DNA of 64,000 nucleotides from Flavobacteriaceae bacterium (GCA_002746415.1 NVXD01000018.1:1-64000); one strand, 5' to 3'; numbered from the stretch's first letter, positions 45,622 to 55,847 are shown. Numbers and translations: made by a program. Notes: a model not told the origin generated them from the letters alone.

Positions 45622-46827
45622 ATGTTAGGCGGTAAAAATATCCTATTAGGAATAACAGGGGGTATTGCGGCCTATAAGACTACTTTTCTTGTACGTTTAT
45701 TGATAAAAGCTGGTGCCAATGTTAAAGTTGTTTTAACGGATAGTGCCAGCTCTTTTGTTTCCCCACTTACACTTGCTACGCTTTCTAAAAATCCAGTTCT
45801 TACTTCTTTTGTTAAAGAAGAGCAGAACAGTGTTTCGTGGAACAATCATGTAGAGATGGGGTTATGGGCAGATATAATGTTGATTGCTCCAGCCACAGCC
45901 AATACGTTGTCGAAAATGGCACATGGAACCAGCGATAATTTATTATTGGCAACATACCTTTCAGCAAAATGTCCTGTTTTTTATGCTCCTGCAATGGATT
46001 TGGATATGTACAAGCATCCATCTACTAAATTATCTTTCTCTAAGTTAGACTCTTATGGAAATATAATGGTGCCTGCTACATCTGGTGAGTTGGCAAGCGG
46101 GCTTCATGGAGAAGGTAGAATGGCAGAACCTGAAGATATTGTCACCTTTATCCAAGCATACTTATCTAAAGGCCTTCCCTTAAGTGGAAAAAAAGTACTG
46201 ATTACTGCCGGACCAACTTATGAGGCAATAGATCCAGTACGTTTTATAGGAAATCATTCTTCAGGCCTTATGGGATACGAACTTGCTAAGGCTGCAGCCA
46301 ATATGGGGGCAGAAGTAACTTTGGTTTCAGGACCCTCTCATTTAACGATACAGCACCATGCCATTAAGGTCATTAATGTCACTTCTGCAGATGAAATGTT
46401 CTATGCTGTACATGACCATTATAAGGAAATGGACATCGCAATAGCCGCAGCAGCAGTTGCAGATTACAGACCTAAGGAAATAGCAGACCAAAAAATCAAG
46501 AAAAAAGAAAGTCAATTGACCATTGATTTGGTGAAGAATAAAGACATTCTATTTTCTATGGGAGAGCAGAAAAAAAATCAATTTTTAGTTGGCTTTGCCT
46601 TAGAAACTGAAAATGAAGTTGAAAATGCTATTGGCAAGCTTAAAAAAAAGAATTTAAATGCCATTGTTCTTAATTCTTTGAACGATTCTGGAGCCGGTTT
46701 TAAACAAACTACAAACAAAATATCCTTCATTGATAAGAATTTGAATATTAAGACGTTTAAATTAAAGACTAAGGCTGAAGTGGCCTTGGATATAATGAAC
46801 GAGATTATTGCCAAAATCCATGCGTAA
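45622..46827 (+). CDS. coaBC: Bifunctional phosphopantothenoylcysteine decarboxylase/ligase
   Basis: 401 residues. CoaC flavoprotein half (about 1-185): GITGGIAAYKT, the catalytic His in WNNHVEMG, and APAMDLDMYKHP (Asp where many enzymes have Asn in PxMN). CoaB half (about 190-401): ITAGPTYEAIDPVRFIGNHS, IAAAAVADYRP, KIKKKE, LVGFALETEN. It makes 4'-phosphopantetheine from phosphopantothenate and cysteine for coenzyme A. Confidence 0.93.
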   Translation: MLGGKNILLGITGGIAAYKTTFLVRLLIKAGANVKVVLTDSASSFVSPLTLATLSKNPVLTSFVKEEQNSVSWNNHVEMGLWADIMLIAPATANTLSKMAHGTSDNLLLATYLSAKCPVFYAPAMDLDMYKHPSTKLSFSKLDSYGNIMVPATSGELASGLHGEGRMAEPEDIVTFIQAYLSKGLPLSGKKVLITAGPTYEAIDPVRFIGNHSSGLMGYELAKAAANMGAEVTLVSGPSHLTIQHHAIKVINVTSADEMFYAVHDHYKEMDIAIAAAAVADYRPKEIADQKIKKKESQLTIDLVKNKDILFSMGEQKKNQFLVGFALETENEVENAIGKLKKKNLNAIVLNSLNDSGAGFKQTTNKISFIDKNLNIKTFKLKTKAEVALDIMNEIIAKIHA

Positions 46828-47710
46828 TTTTATTATAGTTATCATTTGCTTTGCATTCTCTATCCATTTAGGAGCACAAGAGTTAAATGCTACCATCACA
46901 ATTAATTCTGACCAAGTTGGACAAACCAACCAACAAGTATTTAGAACACTAGAGCGCTCACTAAATGATTTTGTGAACAGAACAAGGTGGACGAATAAGG
47001 TTTACAAGGAAAATGAGAGAATCAATACCAGAATGTTTATCACAGTAAGTGAATACGAATCTGATAAGTTTAAAGCCAATATACAGTTACAGTCTTCCAG
47101 ACCCGTTTTCAATACATCTTATGAAACTCCGGTTTTTAATTATAAAGACAATCAATTAGACTTTCAATATATTGAATTTCAGCCCTTAACATTTAATGAA
47201 AATGTGTTTAATTCTAATTTAGTAGGTGTAATCTCTTATTACGTTTATATAATCTTAGGATTGGATGCGGATACTTTTGCCTTGGAAGGTGGTAGTGAAT
47301 TTTACAGAAAAGCGCAAAACATTGTTACCCAAGCACAAGGAACTAATTTTAATGGTTGGAAACAAACTACAGGTGAAAGAACCCGCTATGAGTTGGTGGA
47401 TAATTTATTGTCCAATACTTATAGGGAGTACAGAATTGCCATGTACAATTATCATAGAAAAGGCTTGGATATTTTAGCAGACAACAATAGTACGGGGAAA
47501 CAAATAATTTCTGGAAGCATGCGATTGTTTGAAACCTTGATAAGCAGAAGGCCAAATGCATTTTTAATTCAGACTTTCTTTGATGCCAAATCAGAGGAGA
47601 TTCAGAATATATTTTCAGACGGTCCCAAAGTGGATATTATAAAGCTAAAAGAAACCCTTAATAAGATAGCTCCTTTTTATTCCACTACTTGGAATGAAAT
47701 AAAATATTGA
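46820..47710 (+). CDS. porD: Type IX secretion-associated protein PorD (DUF4835)
   Basis: 296 residues from ATG 46820, overlapping coaBC by 8 bp (an in-frame TTG at 46808 is less likely). Signal peptide ending HLGAQ. The DUF4835 pattern is clear: ELNATITINSDQVGQTNQQVFRTLE, FQPLTFNENVF, VGVISYYVYIILGLDADTF, and RRPNAFLIQTFFDAKSEEI. The family is named PorD and linked to the type IX secretion system, which would also export the giant protein at 17556. Confidence 0.87.
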   Translation: MRNFIIVIICFAFSIHLGAQELNATITINSDQVGQTNQQVFRTLERSLNDFVNRTRWTNKVYKENERINTRMFITVSEYESDKFKANIQLQSSRPVFNTSYETPVFNYKDNQLDFQYIEFQPLTFNENVFNSNLVGVISYYVYIILGLDADTFALEGGSEFYRKAQNIVTQAQGTNFNGWKQTTGERTRYELVDNLLSNTYREYRIAMYNYHRKGLDILADNNSTGKQIISGSMRLFETLISRRPNAFLIQTFFDAKSEEIQNIFSDGPKVDIIKLKETLNKIAPFYSTTWNEIKY

Positions 47711-47764
47711 ACCCATTTTGTTCCAATGTAGAATAAATTATCTTTACAGGAATAATACGATATA

Positions 47765-49417
47765 TTGCTATCTACTCTTTCCATAAAGAACTACGCGCTA
47801 ATAGACCATTTAAACATTGAGTTTACAAATGGCTTTACCGTTATTACAGGCGAAACAGGTGCTGGAAAATCTATTTTGCTAGGCGGTCTATCCTTAGTAT
47901 TGGGAAAAAGAGCGGATTTGTCCTCTTTGAGGGATAAGGAAAAGAAATGCATCATTGAGGCCGAGTTTGAAGTCGGTAAATATGGACTCCAATCATTTTT
48001 TGATACAAATGACCTGGATTATGAAACCTTGACTATCATAAGGCGTGAGATATTGCCCAGTGGTAAGTCCAGAGCCTTTATAAACGATTCTCCTGTTACC
48101 TTAGATATTCTCTCCCGATTAGGAAAAAGATTGATAGATGTGCATTCCCAGCATCAAACACTTCAACTTACAGACAATGATTTTCAATTAAAGGTTATTG
48201 ATGCCCTAGCGAATAACAGTACTACTTTAATTACTTATACCAGCAAATTAACAGCATACCGGAACACTTTAAAAGAGTTGACTGAATTAAAGTTTTTTCA
48301 GGAAAACGCAACCAAAGAGCAAGATTATAATAGTTTTCTATTGCATGAGTTGGAAAATGCCCCATTGCGAATAGGAATACAAGAAGAGCTAGAAGAGCAA
48401 TATGAGCAGTTGAATAATGTGGAGGTTATTCTAGAAGAACTTTCTAAAGGAAATCAACTCTTAAATGATGAGCAGGTGGGTGCCGTAGGTTTGTTATCTG
48501 AATTAAAGCAGATTTCCAATAAATTGACGTCTTATGGAAATCAATTTACTACTTTGAATGAAAGAATACAATCCGTTTTCCTTGAGTTAGATGATATTGC
48601 CAACGAAATTGTTGGCCTTCAAGAGAATGTTGAAGCCAATCCTAAATTGTTGGAGGATGTAAACGGGAAGTTGCAATTGCTATATGATTTGCAGAAAAAG
48701 CACCATGTTCAAACGATGGAAGATCTTATTTCAATTAAAGAAGAACTATCGACTAAAGTAGCGGCTACAGAAAATGTAGAATTGCATATTGAAGAGAAAG
48801 AAAAGGAGTTGCATGCACAAGAGCTTAAACTAGATGAATTGGCGCTTCAAATCAGAAATAGAAGGAATAAGGTAATAGCACCATTGGGAAAACAATTGAT
48901 AGCCTCATTGACTTCTTTAGGAATGCCCAATGCTTCTTTTAAAATTGAGGTGAACCCAGCAACCGCTTTTAAAAGTAGTGGTAAGGATAATTTAGTATTT
49001 CTTTTTTCTGCCAATAAAGGAGCAGAATATGGAGAATTGAAAAAAGTTGCTTCAGGAGGAGAAATGTCAAGAATAATGCTGACCATAAAATCCATTTTAA
49101 CCAAATACGAGCAGTTGCCAACCATCATGTTTGATGAGATTGATACTGGGGTTTCAGGAGAAATTTCTAATCGTATGGGTGATATAATGGAAGAAATGAG
49201 CAATACCATGCAAGTGTTTTCTATAACCCATTTACCTCAAGTTGCATCTAAAGGCCACCACCACTTTAAAGTTTATAAGGAAGATATTGGTCAGCAAACC
49301 CATACAAAAATCAAAAAATTGACAACGGACGAGCGTATAGTGGAGTTGGCAGAAATGCTTGGGGGGAAAACTTTATCAGATTCCGCTATTGCCCATGCAA
49401 AACAATTATTAAATTAA
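47765..49417 (+). CDS. recN: DNA repair protein RecN
   Basis: 550 residues, TTG start (LSTLSIKNYALIDHL is the usual RecN beginning and no suitable ATG precedes it). SMC-like ATPase: Walker A GETGAGKSILL at about 30, a long coiled-coil middle (about 150-370), the ABC signature in ASGGEMSRI and Walker B TIMFDEIDTGVSG. It acts in double-strand break repair. Confidence 0.92.
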   Translation: MLSTLSIKNYALIDHLNIEFTNGFTVITGETGAGKSILLGGLSLVLGKRADLSSLRDKEKKCIIEAEFEVGKYGLQSFFDTNDLDYETLTIIRREILPSGKSRAFINDSPVTLDILSRLGKRLIDVHSQHQTLQLTDNDFQLKVIDALANNSTTLITYTSKLTAYRNTLKELTELKFFQENATKEQDYNSFLLHELENAPLRIGIQEELEEQYEQLNNVEVILEELSKGNQLLNDEQVGAVGLLSELKQISNKLTSYGNQFTTLNERIQSVFLELDDIANEIVGLQENVEANPKLLEDVNGKLQLLYDLQKKHHVQTMEDLISIKEELSTKVAATENVELHIEEKEKELHAQELKLDELALQIRNRRNKVIAPLGKQLIASLTSLGMPNASFKIEVNPATAFKSSGKDNLVFLFSANKGAEYGELKKVASGGEMSRIMLTIKSILTKYEQLPTIMFDEIDTGVSGEISNRMGDIMEEMSNTMQVFSITHLPQVASKGHHHFKVYKEDIGQQTHTKIKKLTTDERIVELAEMLGGKTLSDSAIAHAKQLLN

Positions 49418-49428
49418 CTAATTTTAAA

Positions 49429-49436
49429 TATCTTTG
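49429..49436 (+). promoter_or_regulatory. Bacteroidota -7 box (TATCTTTG) for fabI
   Basis: Exact TAnnTTTG match, 44 bp before the fabI ATG. Confidence 0.45.
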
Positions 49437-49479
49437 AACACTAATTTCCTAGAGTAAAATCAGGATTAAGAAAACCAAT

Positions 49480-50289
49480 ATGTCATATAATTTATTGAAA
49501 GGTAAAAGAGGAATAATTTTTGGGGCTTTGGATGAAAATTCAATTGCTTGGAAAACTGCAGAACGTGTACATGAAGAAGGTGGTACCTTTGTATTGACCA
49601 ATGCGCCAATAGCTATGAGAATGGGTCAAATAAGAACTTTGGCAGAACAAACGGGCTCAGAAATTATACCAGCAGATGCAACCAATGAAGAGGATTTGAA
49701 CAATTTAGTAACCAAATCTATGGAAATACTTGGTGGGAAATTAGACTTTGTATTGCATTCAATAGGCATGTCCGTAAATGTTCGTAAAGGTAGAGCTTAC
49801 ACTGATGAGAAATATGATTTTACTACAAAGGGGTGGGATGTTTCTGCTTTGTCTTTTCATAAAGTAATGCAGAGCTTGTATAAAGAAGATGCAATGAATG
49901 AATGGGGAAGTATTATTGCATTGACTTATATGGCGGCACAAAGAGTATTTCCAGATTATAATGATATGGCAGATAATAAGGCATATTTAGAATCTGTTGC
50001 CAGAAGCTTTGGATATTTCTATGGAAAAGAAAAGAAGGTAAGGGTAAACACAATTTCTCAATCACCAACACCAACAACTGCTGGACAAGGAGTTAAAGGA
50101 TTTGGTGGTTTTATTAGTTATGCAGAGAAAATGTCTCCCTTAGGAAATGCAACGGCAGCTGACTGTGCAGATTATACGATTAGTTTGTTTTCTGATTTAA
50201 CGAAGAAAGTAACCATGCAGAATTTATTCCATGATGGTGGTTTCTCCAATACTGGGGTTAGCCAAGAAGTAATTGAGAAATTCTCCTAA
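49480..50289 (+). CDS. fabI: Enoyl-[acyl-carrier-protein] reductase (NADH)
   Basis: 269 residues. Short-chain dehydrogenase fold with the FabI pattern: KRGIIFGALDENSIAWKTA for NADH, HSIGMS, TYMAAQRVFPDYNDMADNKA with the catalytic Tyr and, seven residues on, Lys, and RVNTISQSPTPTTAGQGV. It performs the last reduction of each fatty-acid elongation cycle. Single-gene unit with a strong terminator after it. Confidence 0.94.
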   Translation: MSYNLLKGKRGIIFGALDENSIAWKTAERVHEEGGTFVLTNAPIAMRMGQIRTLAEQTGSEIIPADATNEEDLNNLVTKSMEILGGKLDFVLHSIGMSVNVRKGRAYTDEKYDFTTKGWDVSALSFHKVMQSLYKEDAMNEWGSIIALTYMAAQRVFPDYNDMADNKAYLESVARSFGYFYGKEKKVRVNTISQSPTPTTAGQGVKGFGGFISYAEKMSPLGNATAADCADYTISLFSDLTKKVTMQNLFHDGGFSNTGVSQEVIEKFS

Positions 50290-50309
50290 TTGGTTATAAC
50301 ACATAAAAG

Positions 50310-50345
50310 AAAGCCATCCCATTTGTATGGATGGCTTTTGTTTTT
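50310..50345 (+). terminator. Intrinsic terminator after fabI
   Basis: AAAGCCATCC (50310-50319) and GGATGGCTTT (50329-50338), loop of nine bases, followed by TGTTTTTT. Confidence 0.85.
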
Positions 50346-50355
50346 TACAGTATAA

Positions 50356-51363
50356 ATGATGGAGTTATATTATTCTTTTATAGTACCTGTTTATAATAGA
50401 CCTGATGAAATCAAGGAACTATTGCAGAGTCTTACACTTCAAAACTATGCATCAGATTATGAAATAGTAATTATTGAGGACGGCTCTACACTGTCTTCAA
50501 AAAATGTAATTGATACCTTTAAAGAAAGACTCAAGATTTCATATTTACAAAAGAAGAATACGGGGCCTGGTGATTCCAGAAATTATGGAATGAAACATGC
50601 CAAGGGCAACTACTTCATTGTGTTGGATTCTGATTGTATTTTACCTCCACAGTATTTAAAAGCAGTAGATGATGCTTTGAAGAAGGAATTTGTACCATGT
50701 TTTGGGGGTCCAGATGCGGCACATGAATCTTTTAGTATTGTTCAGAAAGCCATTAATTATGCAATGACCTCATTCTTTACAACCGGAGGCATAAGAGGAA
50801 ATAAAAATTCAGTAAACAAATTTCAGCCAAGAAGTTTTAATATGGGAATATCCAAGGAAGTATTCACCGCTACTGGTGGGTACGGAAATATTCATCCAGG
50901 AGAAGACCCAGACCTAACCTTTAGAATATGGAAAAAAGGATATGAAACCAAATTAATACCAGAAGCAAGCGTTTATCATAAGAGGAGAATAGATTGGAAC
51001 AAATTTTTTATGCAGGTAAATAAATTTGGAATGGTGCGTCCTATACTCAATAAATGGCATGCAGGTACTTCAAAAATAACCTATTGGTTTCCTACTTTTT
51101 TTTGTCTAGGTTTATTGGTATCACTGGGGTTATTGTTTATGGGAATTAATGGGCCTATTTATTTTTATGCAGCATACTTTGTGATTGTTTTTATTGATTC
51201 TGTACTTAAAAATAAGAATGTAATTGTAGCCTTATTGTCAATTATTGCTGTGCTAATTCAATTTTTAGGATATGGCTATGGTTTTTTTAAGTCAACTATG
51301 TTGATTAATTTTAGCAATAAGAGACCTCAGGAGTTATTTCCTAAACTGTTTTTTAAAAACTAA
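50356..51363 (+). CDS. Glycosyltransferase family 2
   Basis: 335 residues. GT-A fold: FIVPVYNRPDEIKELL, IIEDGS, the DxD-type metal site in VLDSDCILPP, GPGDSRNYG, and a later GEDPDLTFR. C-terminal hydrophobic segments (about 240-315) anchor it to the membrane. It lies outside the polysaccharide locus, ahead of the ybbR-like gene, and could serve lipid or envelope glycan synthesis. Confidence 0.85.
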   Translation: MMELYYSFIVPVYNRPDEIKELLQSLTLQNYASDYEIVIIEDGSTLSSKNVIDTFKERLKISYLQKKNTGPGDSRNYGMKHAKGNYFIVLDSDCILPPQYLKAVDDALKKEFVPCFGGPDAAHESFSIVQKAINYAMTSFFTTGGIRGNKNSVNKFQPRSFNMGISKEVFTATGGYGNIHPGEDPDLTFRIWKKGYETKLIPEASVYHKRRIDWNKFFMQVNKFGMVRPILNKWHAGTSKITYWFPTFFCLGLLVSLGLLFMGINGPIYFYAAYFVIVFIDSVLKNKNVIVALLSIIAVLIQFLGYGYGFFKSTMLINFSNKRPQELFPKLFFKN

Positions 51364-51372
51364 TATGTACTA

Positions 51373-52323
51373 ATGAATATTGCGAAAGGCTTTAGTAAAA
51401 GAAAAGTGAAAATATTTCTGGTATTTTTACTATGCTCTAGTTTGGCTTGGCTTCTAAGTAATTTATCAGAACCTTATACCAGCAATACTACATTTAATTT
51501 GGGTTTTGAAGAGGTGCCAGATAGTTTATTATTAACCAACGTTTCTAAAAATAGAATAAGGGTAAAACTTAAAGCCAGTGGCTACCAGTTTCTAAGTTTT
51601 GGCTTTAAGCGTAAAAATGTCAGTATAAATTTATCTTCCATTCAAAAAATTGGTTCGACCTATTTTGTACCTCAAAGAGTTTATAAAGCACAAATAGAAA
51701 GACAATTATCTAACTCTATTGCGTTATTGGATTTGGATAACGATACGATATTTGTTGATTTTTTTAAGGTGTATTCTAAAGAAGTTCCTGTAATTTCTGT
51801 TATTGATCTTGTGTTAGCACCAAATCACTTATTGGAGGGCGAACTACTTATAAACCCAAGCACAGTAATTGTTAAGGGTCCAAAAAGCGAAATAGATAGC
51901 ATTACAGGCGTTAGAACTACTGAGATGGTATTGACTGAACTAACTTCTGATTTTTCGCATGATATAGCACTTATAAAGCCAGCAGAAATTGTAAATACCG
52001 AGTTTTCAATTAAATCAGTGAACATTTCTGGTACAGTATCTAAATTTTCAGAGAAAATAATTAAGGTGCCAGTTGAAGTAATCAACTTACCTGATGGATT
52101 AATAATGCAGACATTTCCAAATACTGTTTCCATTTTATGCAAGGCAAAATTAGAGGAGTTAAGAGTGCTTGGCGCATCAGATTTTTTGCTTTCGGTGGAT
52201 TATCATGCAATTAAAGAAGGCTCAACCAATATTTTGCCATTGCAATTATTGAAAAAACCAGAGAAAGTACATAGTGCAGTTCCTATGGAAACCCAAGTGG
52301 AGTATATATTAAGGAAAGAATGA
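51373..52323 (+). CDS. YbbR-like domain protein
   Basis: 316 residues with one N-terminal membrane segment (IFLVFLLCSSLAWLLSNL, about 13-30). At least two YbbR-type repeats follow (about 115-180: NHLLEGELLINPSTVIVKGPKSEIDSI; about 195-260: KIIKVPVEVINLPDGL). In Firmicutes YbbR/CdaR is a regulator of c-di-AMP cyclase; its job in Bacteroidota is less clear. It overlaps coaE by 4 bp (ATGA). Confidence 0.8.
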   Translation: MNIAKGFSKRKVKIFLVFLLCSSLAWLLSNLSEPYTSNTTFNLGFEEVPDSLLLTNVSKNRIRVKLKASGYQFLSFGFKRKNVSINLSSIQKIGSTYFVPQRVYKAQIERQLSNSIALLDLDNDTIFVDFFKVYSKEVPVISVIDLVLAPNHLLEGELLINPSTVIVKGPKSEIDSITGVRTTEMVLTELTSDFSHDIALIKPAEIVNTEFSIKSVNISGTVSKFSEKIIKVPVEVINLPDGLIMQTFPNTVSILCKAKLEELRVLGASDFLLSVDYHAIKEGSTNILPLQLLKKPEKVHSAVPMETQVEYILRKE

Positions 52324-52901
52324 AAGTTATAGGACTTACAGGAGGTATTGGGAGTGGAAAAACCACAGTGGCTAAAATGTTTAAAGCTTTAGATGTACCC
52401 GTATACAATTCGGACAAAGAAGCTAAAAAATTGATGAAATCTTCTAAAAAGCTTAGAAAAGCAATAGTTGAACTTTTAGGAAAAGAGGCATATAAGGGCA
52501 AAAAACTAAATAAAAGCTATATTTCTAACTGTATTTTCACAAATAAGAGCTTACTTCAAAAATTGAACAAGATTGTTCATCCGGCCGTTAAAAAGCATTT
52601 TTTGACTTGGATTAAGAAACAAAATGCTCCGTATGTGATACAAGAAGCTGCTATTATTTTTGAGAATTCATCGGAGAATAACTATGATAAAATAGTCTTA
52701 GTAACCGCTCCACAGGAAACCCGTTTAGCGAGAGTTGTTAGTAGGGACGGGGTTTCCAAGGAAAAAGCAATGAATAGGATGGACAATCAATGGAAGGATT
52801 CTGTCAAAGTTGACAGATCTGATTACGTAATAGAAAACATCAATTTAGAAGATACTAAACAGGATGTATTTAAGACCCACAAACAACTTCTAATGCTATA
52901 G
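52320..52901 (+). CDS. coaE: Dephospho-CoA kinase
   Basis: 193 residues. P-loop GGIGSGKTTVA (about 7-17), substrate Asp in NSDKEAKKLM, VIQEAAIIFE, and the lid region VSRDGVSKEKAMNRMDNQ. Catalyses the last step of coenzyme A synthesis. Coupled to the ybbR-like gene by start/stop overlap. Confidence 0.93.
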   Translation: MKVIGLTGGIGSGKTTVAKMFKALDVPVYNSDKEAKKLMKSSKKLRKAIVELLGKEAYKGKKLNKSYISNCIFTNKSLLQKLNKIVHPAVKKHFLTWIKKQNAPYVIQEAAIIFENSSENNYDKIVLVTAPQETRLARVVSRDGVSKEKAMNRMDNQWKDSVKVDRSDYVIENINLEDTKQDVFKTHKQLLML

Positions 52902-52984
52902 AAGAATTCTTTAATTTTAACATAATTGTTAAGGTTTGGTTAAACGTTTCAACTACAAGATGTTAAATTTCTAATTTTACAAAA

Positions 52985-54568
52985 ATGAATAAGAAGTTAT
53001 TTATACTTCTAGTAATCTTAATGAGTCTTTCCCTTATAGGCATCATATTTGTGCAAGGGTATTGGATTTCAAGATCAGTAGAGGATAGAGAGGAGCAATT
53101 TTCCAACGCGGTAGCTGAAGTTTTAAGTAGGGTAACCGATAAAATTGAAGAGAGAGAGAGAAATGACTATTTTGAAAGATACTATGGTATAATAGATAGT
53201 GTTGGCGAGGAACCGGAAAGCTCTCATCTTAGTAATTTGGTATTTGTCAATAGAGATGATAATTCTAATGAGATTCTTTTTTATTCCCATGGAATTTTAG
53301 AAGAAGATTATAATATAGCATCAACGTTCTTTGATAATGGTATTTTAACGGATACCAGTACGATTAAAAATTATACCAGTAGAAGAACCACTTCGGTTTT
53401 TAAGGAAGAATATGGTCTGGACGGTAGGCAGTATAAGCTTACACCTATTCAGAAGCTAGAGAAAATTGGAGGATTGTCTAAAATGGTGAAAAGTCAATTT
53501 GACGATGTCTTTGGCAAGTTTGCAGCGACAGTTCCAGTGCATAAAAGAGTTTCTAAACAAGAAATTGAGCTTTTGATAGGCAGAGAGTTGGAAAACAGAA
53601 GGATTAATATAGATTATGAGTACGGCGTCTATAGCAAAGGTTTACCGACTAAATTAAAATCCAAAAAGTTTAAATTTTCAAAAACGACGATTCATAGAGC
53701 ACCCATATTTAAGGATAGTGAAGGAAATACAAATTTTTCTCTGTTGCTTAATTTCCCAAAGAAAGAAAAGTTTTTGTTCAAATCTATAATAGGAATGGCA
53801 ACCCTATCTGTTTTGTTTACATTGGTTATAATAATTGCCTATACAAGTGCAATCTATCAATTGCTGAAGCAAAAGAAAATTTCTGAAATTAAAACAGATT
53901 TCATAAATAATATGACGCATGAGTTTAAAACACCCATTGCGACTATAAATTTAGCGGTAGAAGCTATTAAAAACCCTAAGGTAATTGGAGATAAAGATAA
54001 AATAAATCGGTACCTCCAAATGATAAAGGAAGAGAATAAACGCATGCATGCCCAAGTAGAGAACGTATTACGCATATCCAGATTGGAAAAAAAACAATTG
54101 GATATTAGTAAGGAAAAAGTAGACATGCACGACATTGTTAATGATGCTATCGCGCATATAGAACTTATAGTTGCTGATAAAGGAGGTTATATAAACCGAA
54201 ATCTAGATGCAAATAATGCAGAAATACTTGGAAATGAAATGCATTTAACAAATGTTATCGTCAACATTTTGGACAATGCTGTTAAATATTCTATTGAGGC
54301 ACCTAAAATAGATGTGTTTACTGAGTTGGTGAAGAATAATATAATTGTAAAAATAGAAGATCACGGAGCTGGAATGAGTAAAGCAGTTTTAAAAAGGGTC
54401 TTTGAGAAATTTTACCGTGAGCATACGGGGAATATACATAATGTAAAAGGGCATGGTTTAGGTCTTGCCTATGTAAAACAAATAATAAATGATCACCAAG
54501 GTGAGGTTTATGCAGAAAGTGAAAAAGGAAAAGGAAGCACTTTTTACATAAAATTGCCTTTAATATAA
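52985..54568 (+). CDS. Sensor histidine kinase (RprX-like)
   Basis: 527 residues. Two membrane segments (about 5-27 and 262-290) enclose a periplasmic sensor region of about 230 residues. HisKA with His in NNMTHEFKTPIATI (near 313), then HATPase boxes NVIVNILDNAVKYS, DHGAGM and GHGLGLAYV. Together with the OmpR-type regulator 6 bp downstream it resembles the RprX/RprY pair conserved in Bacteroidota. Confidence 0.9.
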   Translation: MNKKLFILLVILMSLSLIGIIFVQGYWISRSVEDREEQFSNAVAEVLSRVTDKIEERERNDYFERYYGIIDSVGEEPESSHLSNLVFVNRDDNSNEILFYSHGILEEDYNIASTFFDNGILTDTSTIKNYTSRRTTSVFKEEYGLDGRQYKLTPIQKLEKIGGLSKMVKSQFDDVFGKFAATVPVHKRVSKQEIELLIGRELENRRINIDYEYGVYSKGLPTKLKSKKFKFSKTTIHRAPIFKDSEGNTNFSLLLNFPKKEKFLFKSIIGMATLSVLFTLVIIIAYTSAIYQLLKQKKISEIKTDFINNMTHEFKTPIATINLAVEAIKNPKVIGDKDKINRYLQMIKEENKRMHAQVENVLRISRLEKKQLDISKEKVDMHDIVNDAIAHIELIVADKGGYINRNLDANNAEILGNEMHLTNVIVNILDNAVKYSIEAPKIDVFTELVKNNIIVKIEDHGAGMSKAVLKRVFEKFYREHTGNIHNVKGHGLGLAYVKQIINDHQGEVYAESEKGKGSTFYIKLPLI

Positions 54569-54573
54569 AAATT

Positions 54574-55290
54574 ATGGAAACAATAAATAAAAAAATTCTT
54601 TTGGTAGAAGATGACCCAAATTTTGGGATTGTTCTAAAGGACTATTTATCAATGAACGATTTTGATGTAGTTCTAGCCAAAAATGGTATGGAAGGGTTTG
54701 AAAAATTCAAAAAGGATAATTACGATGTTTGCATTTTGGATGTAATGATGCCATACAAAGACGGATTTACGTTGGCAAAGGAAATCAGGGAGAAGAATGA
54801 AAATGTTCCCATTATTTTCTTAACGGCAAAAACCATGAAGGAAGATATTCTAAAAGGATACAAAGCTGGTGCTGATGATTATTTAAATAAACCTTTTGAT
54901 TCTGAAGTGTTATTGATGAAATTGAAAGCCATCATACAAAGAAAAGCTTCCAACACTTTAGCAGATAGCAAGCAATTTGAATTTACTGTTGGTAATTTCC
55001 ACTTAAATTCTAAACTTAGGTTTTTAAAGTATAAGGAAGAAGACTCCATTAAATTATCGCCAAAAGAGAATGAACTGTTGCGTTTATTGGCTTTGCATGA
55101 AAATGATTTAATGCCAAGAGAGTTGGCATTAACCAAAATATGGAGAGATGATAATTACTTTACTTCAAGAAGTATGGATGTATATATTGCCAAACTACGT
55201 AAGTATCTTAAAAAAGATGATGTAGTGGAAATATTGAACATACATGGTGAAGGTTTCCGTTTGGTGGTCAAAAAAGATGGGAACGAATAA
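54574..55290 (+). CDS. OmpR-family response regulator (RprY-like)
   Basis: 238 residues. Receiver (about 1-125) with EDD, phospho-acceptor Asp in CILDVMMP, and Lys in YLNKPFD; winged-helix DNA-binding domain (about 135-235) with LSPKENELLRLL and SRSMDVYIAKLRKYL. Cognate regulator of the kinase before it. Confidence 0.93.
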   Translation: METINKKILLVEDDPNFGIVLKDYLSMNDFDVVLAKNGMEGFEKFKKDNYDVCILDVMMPYKDGFTLAKEIREKNENVPIIFLTAKTMKEDILKGYKAGADDYLNKPFDSEVLLMKLKAIIQRKASNTLADSKQFEFTVGNFHLNSKLRFLKYKEEDSIKLSPKENELLRLLALHENDLMPRELALTKIWRDDNYFTSRSMDVYIAKLRKYLKKDDVVEILNIHGEGFRLVVKKDGNE

Positions 55291-55305
55291 AAATATTTTT
55301 TTAAG

Positions 55306-55346
55306 AAAAGAAAGCCGTATTGAAAATCAATACGGCTTTCTTTTTT
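55306..55346. terminator. Bidirectional intrinsic terminator
   Basis: A 17-bp stem: GAAAGCCGTATTG (55310-55322) with CAATACGGCTTTC (55328-55340) extends into A and T runs on both sides, loop AAAAT. It lies between convergent genes and can end both transcripts. Confidence 0.9.
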
Positions 55347-55355
55347 AGAGTATAA

Positions 55356-55847
55356 TTAGAGTTGGTTTAGTATTCCTTCAATCATTTGATCAGGCGGTTT
55401 AGTAATATCAACCGTTATGCCATTATCTGGAGCTTCCAAAACATCAAATTGAGATTGTAATAAAGAACTGGGCATATAGTGGTTTTCTCTTTTACTCATT
55501 CTCTCAGATATTTCTTTAAATGTTCCCTTCAGATGGATCCAAACAACTCTGTTTTCAATGTTGTTGCATAATATGGACCTATATGCTTCTTTTAGGGAAG
55601 AACAAGCAATAATAGCGCCGTCTGGGTGTTCTATGGCAAGTTCATTTAGTCTTACCAACCAGTCATGTCTGTCACGATCATTTAAGGCATTGCCAGCTTC
55701 CATTTTTTTTACATTTACTTCTGGATGAAAATCATCACCATCATAAAAGGGAATATTTAATTCTTTTGATAATAATGTTCCAATAGTCGTTTTTCCACAG
55801 CCAGAAACACCCATGATAAAGTATATATTTTTTTTAGTCGCTGTCAT
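55356..55847 (-). CDS. gntK: Gluconokinase
   Basis: 163 residues. P-loop GVSGCGKTTIG (about 14-24), then YDGDDFHPEVNVKKM, the usual gluconokinase substrate region, LNDRDRHDWL and IIACSSLKEAYR. It phosphorylates gluconate to 6-phosphogluconate. No other gluconate gene is nearby; it directly follows miaA (stop and start adjacent). Confidence 0.88.
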   Translation of the reverse strand: MTATKKNIYFIMGVSGCGKTTIGTLLSKELNIPFYDGDDFHPEVNVKKMEAGNALNDRDRHDWLVRLNELAIEHPDGAIIACSSLKEAYRSILCNNIENRVVWIHLKGTFKEISERMSKRENHYMPSSLLQSQFDVLEAPDNGITVDITKPPDQMIEGILNQL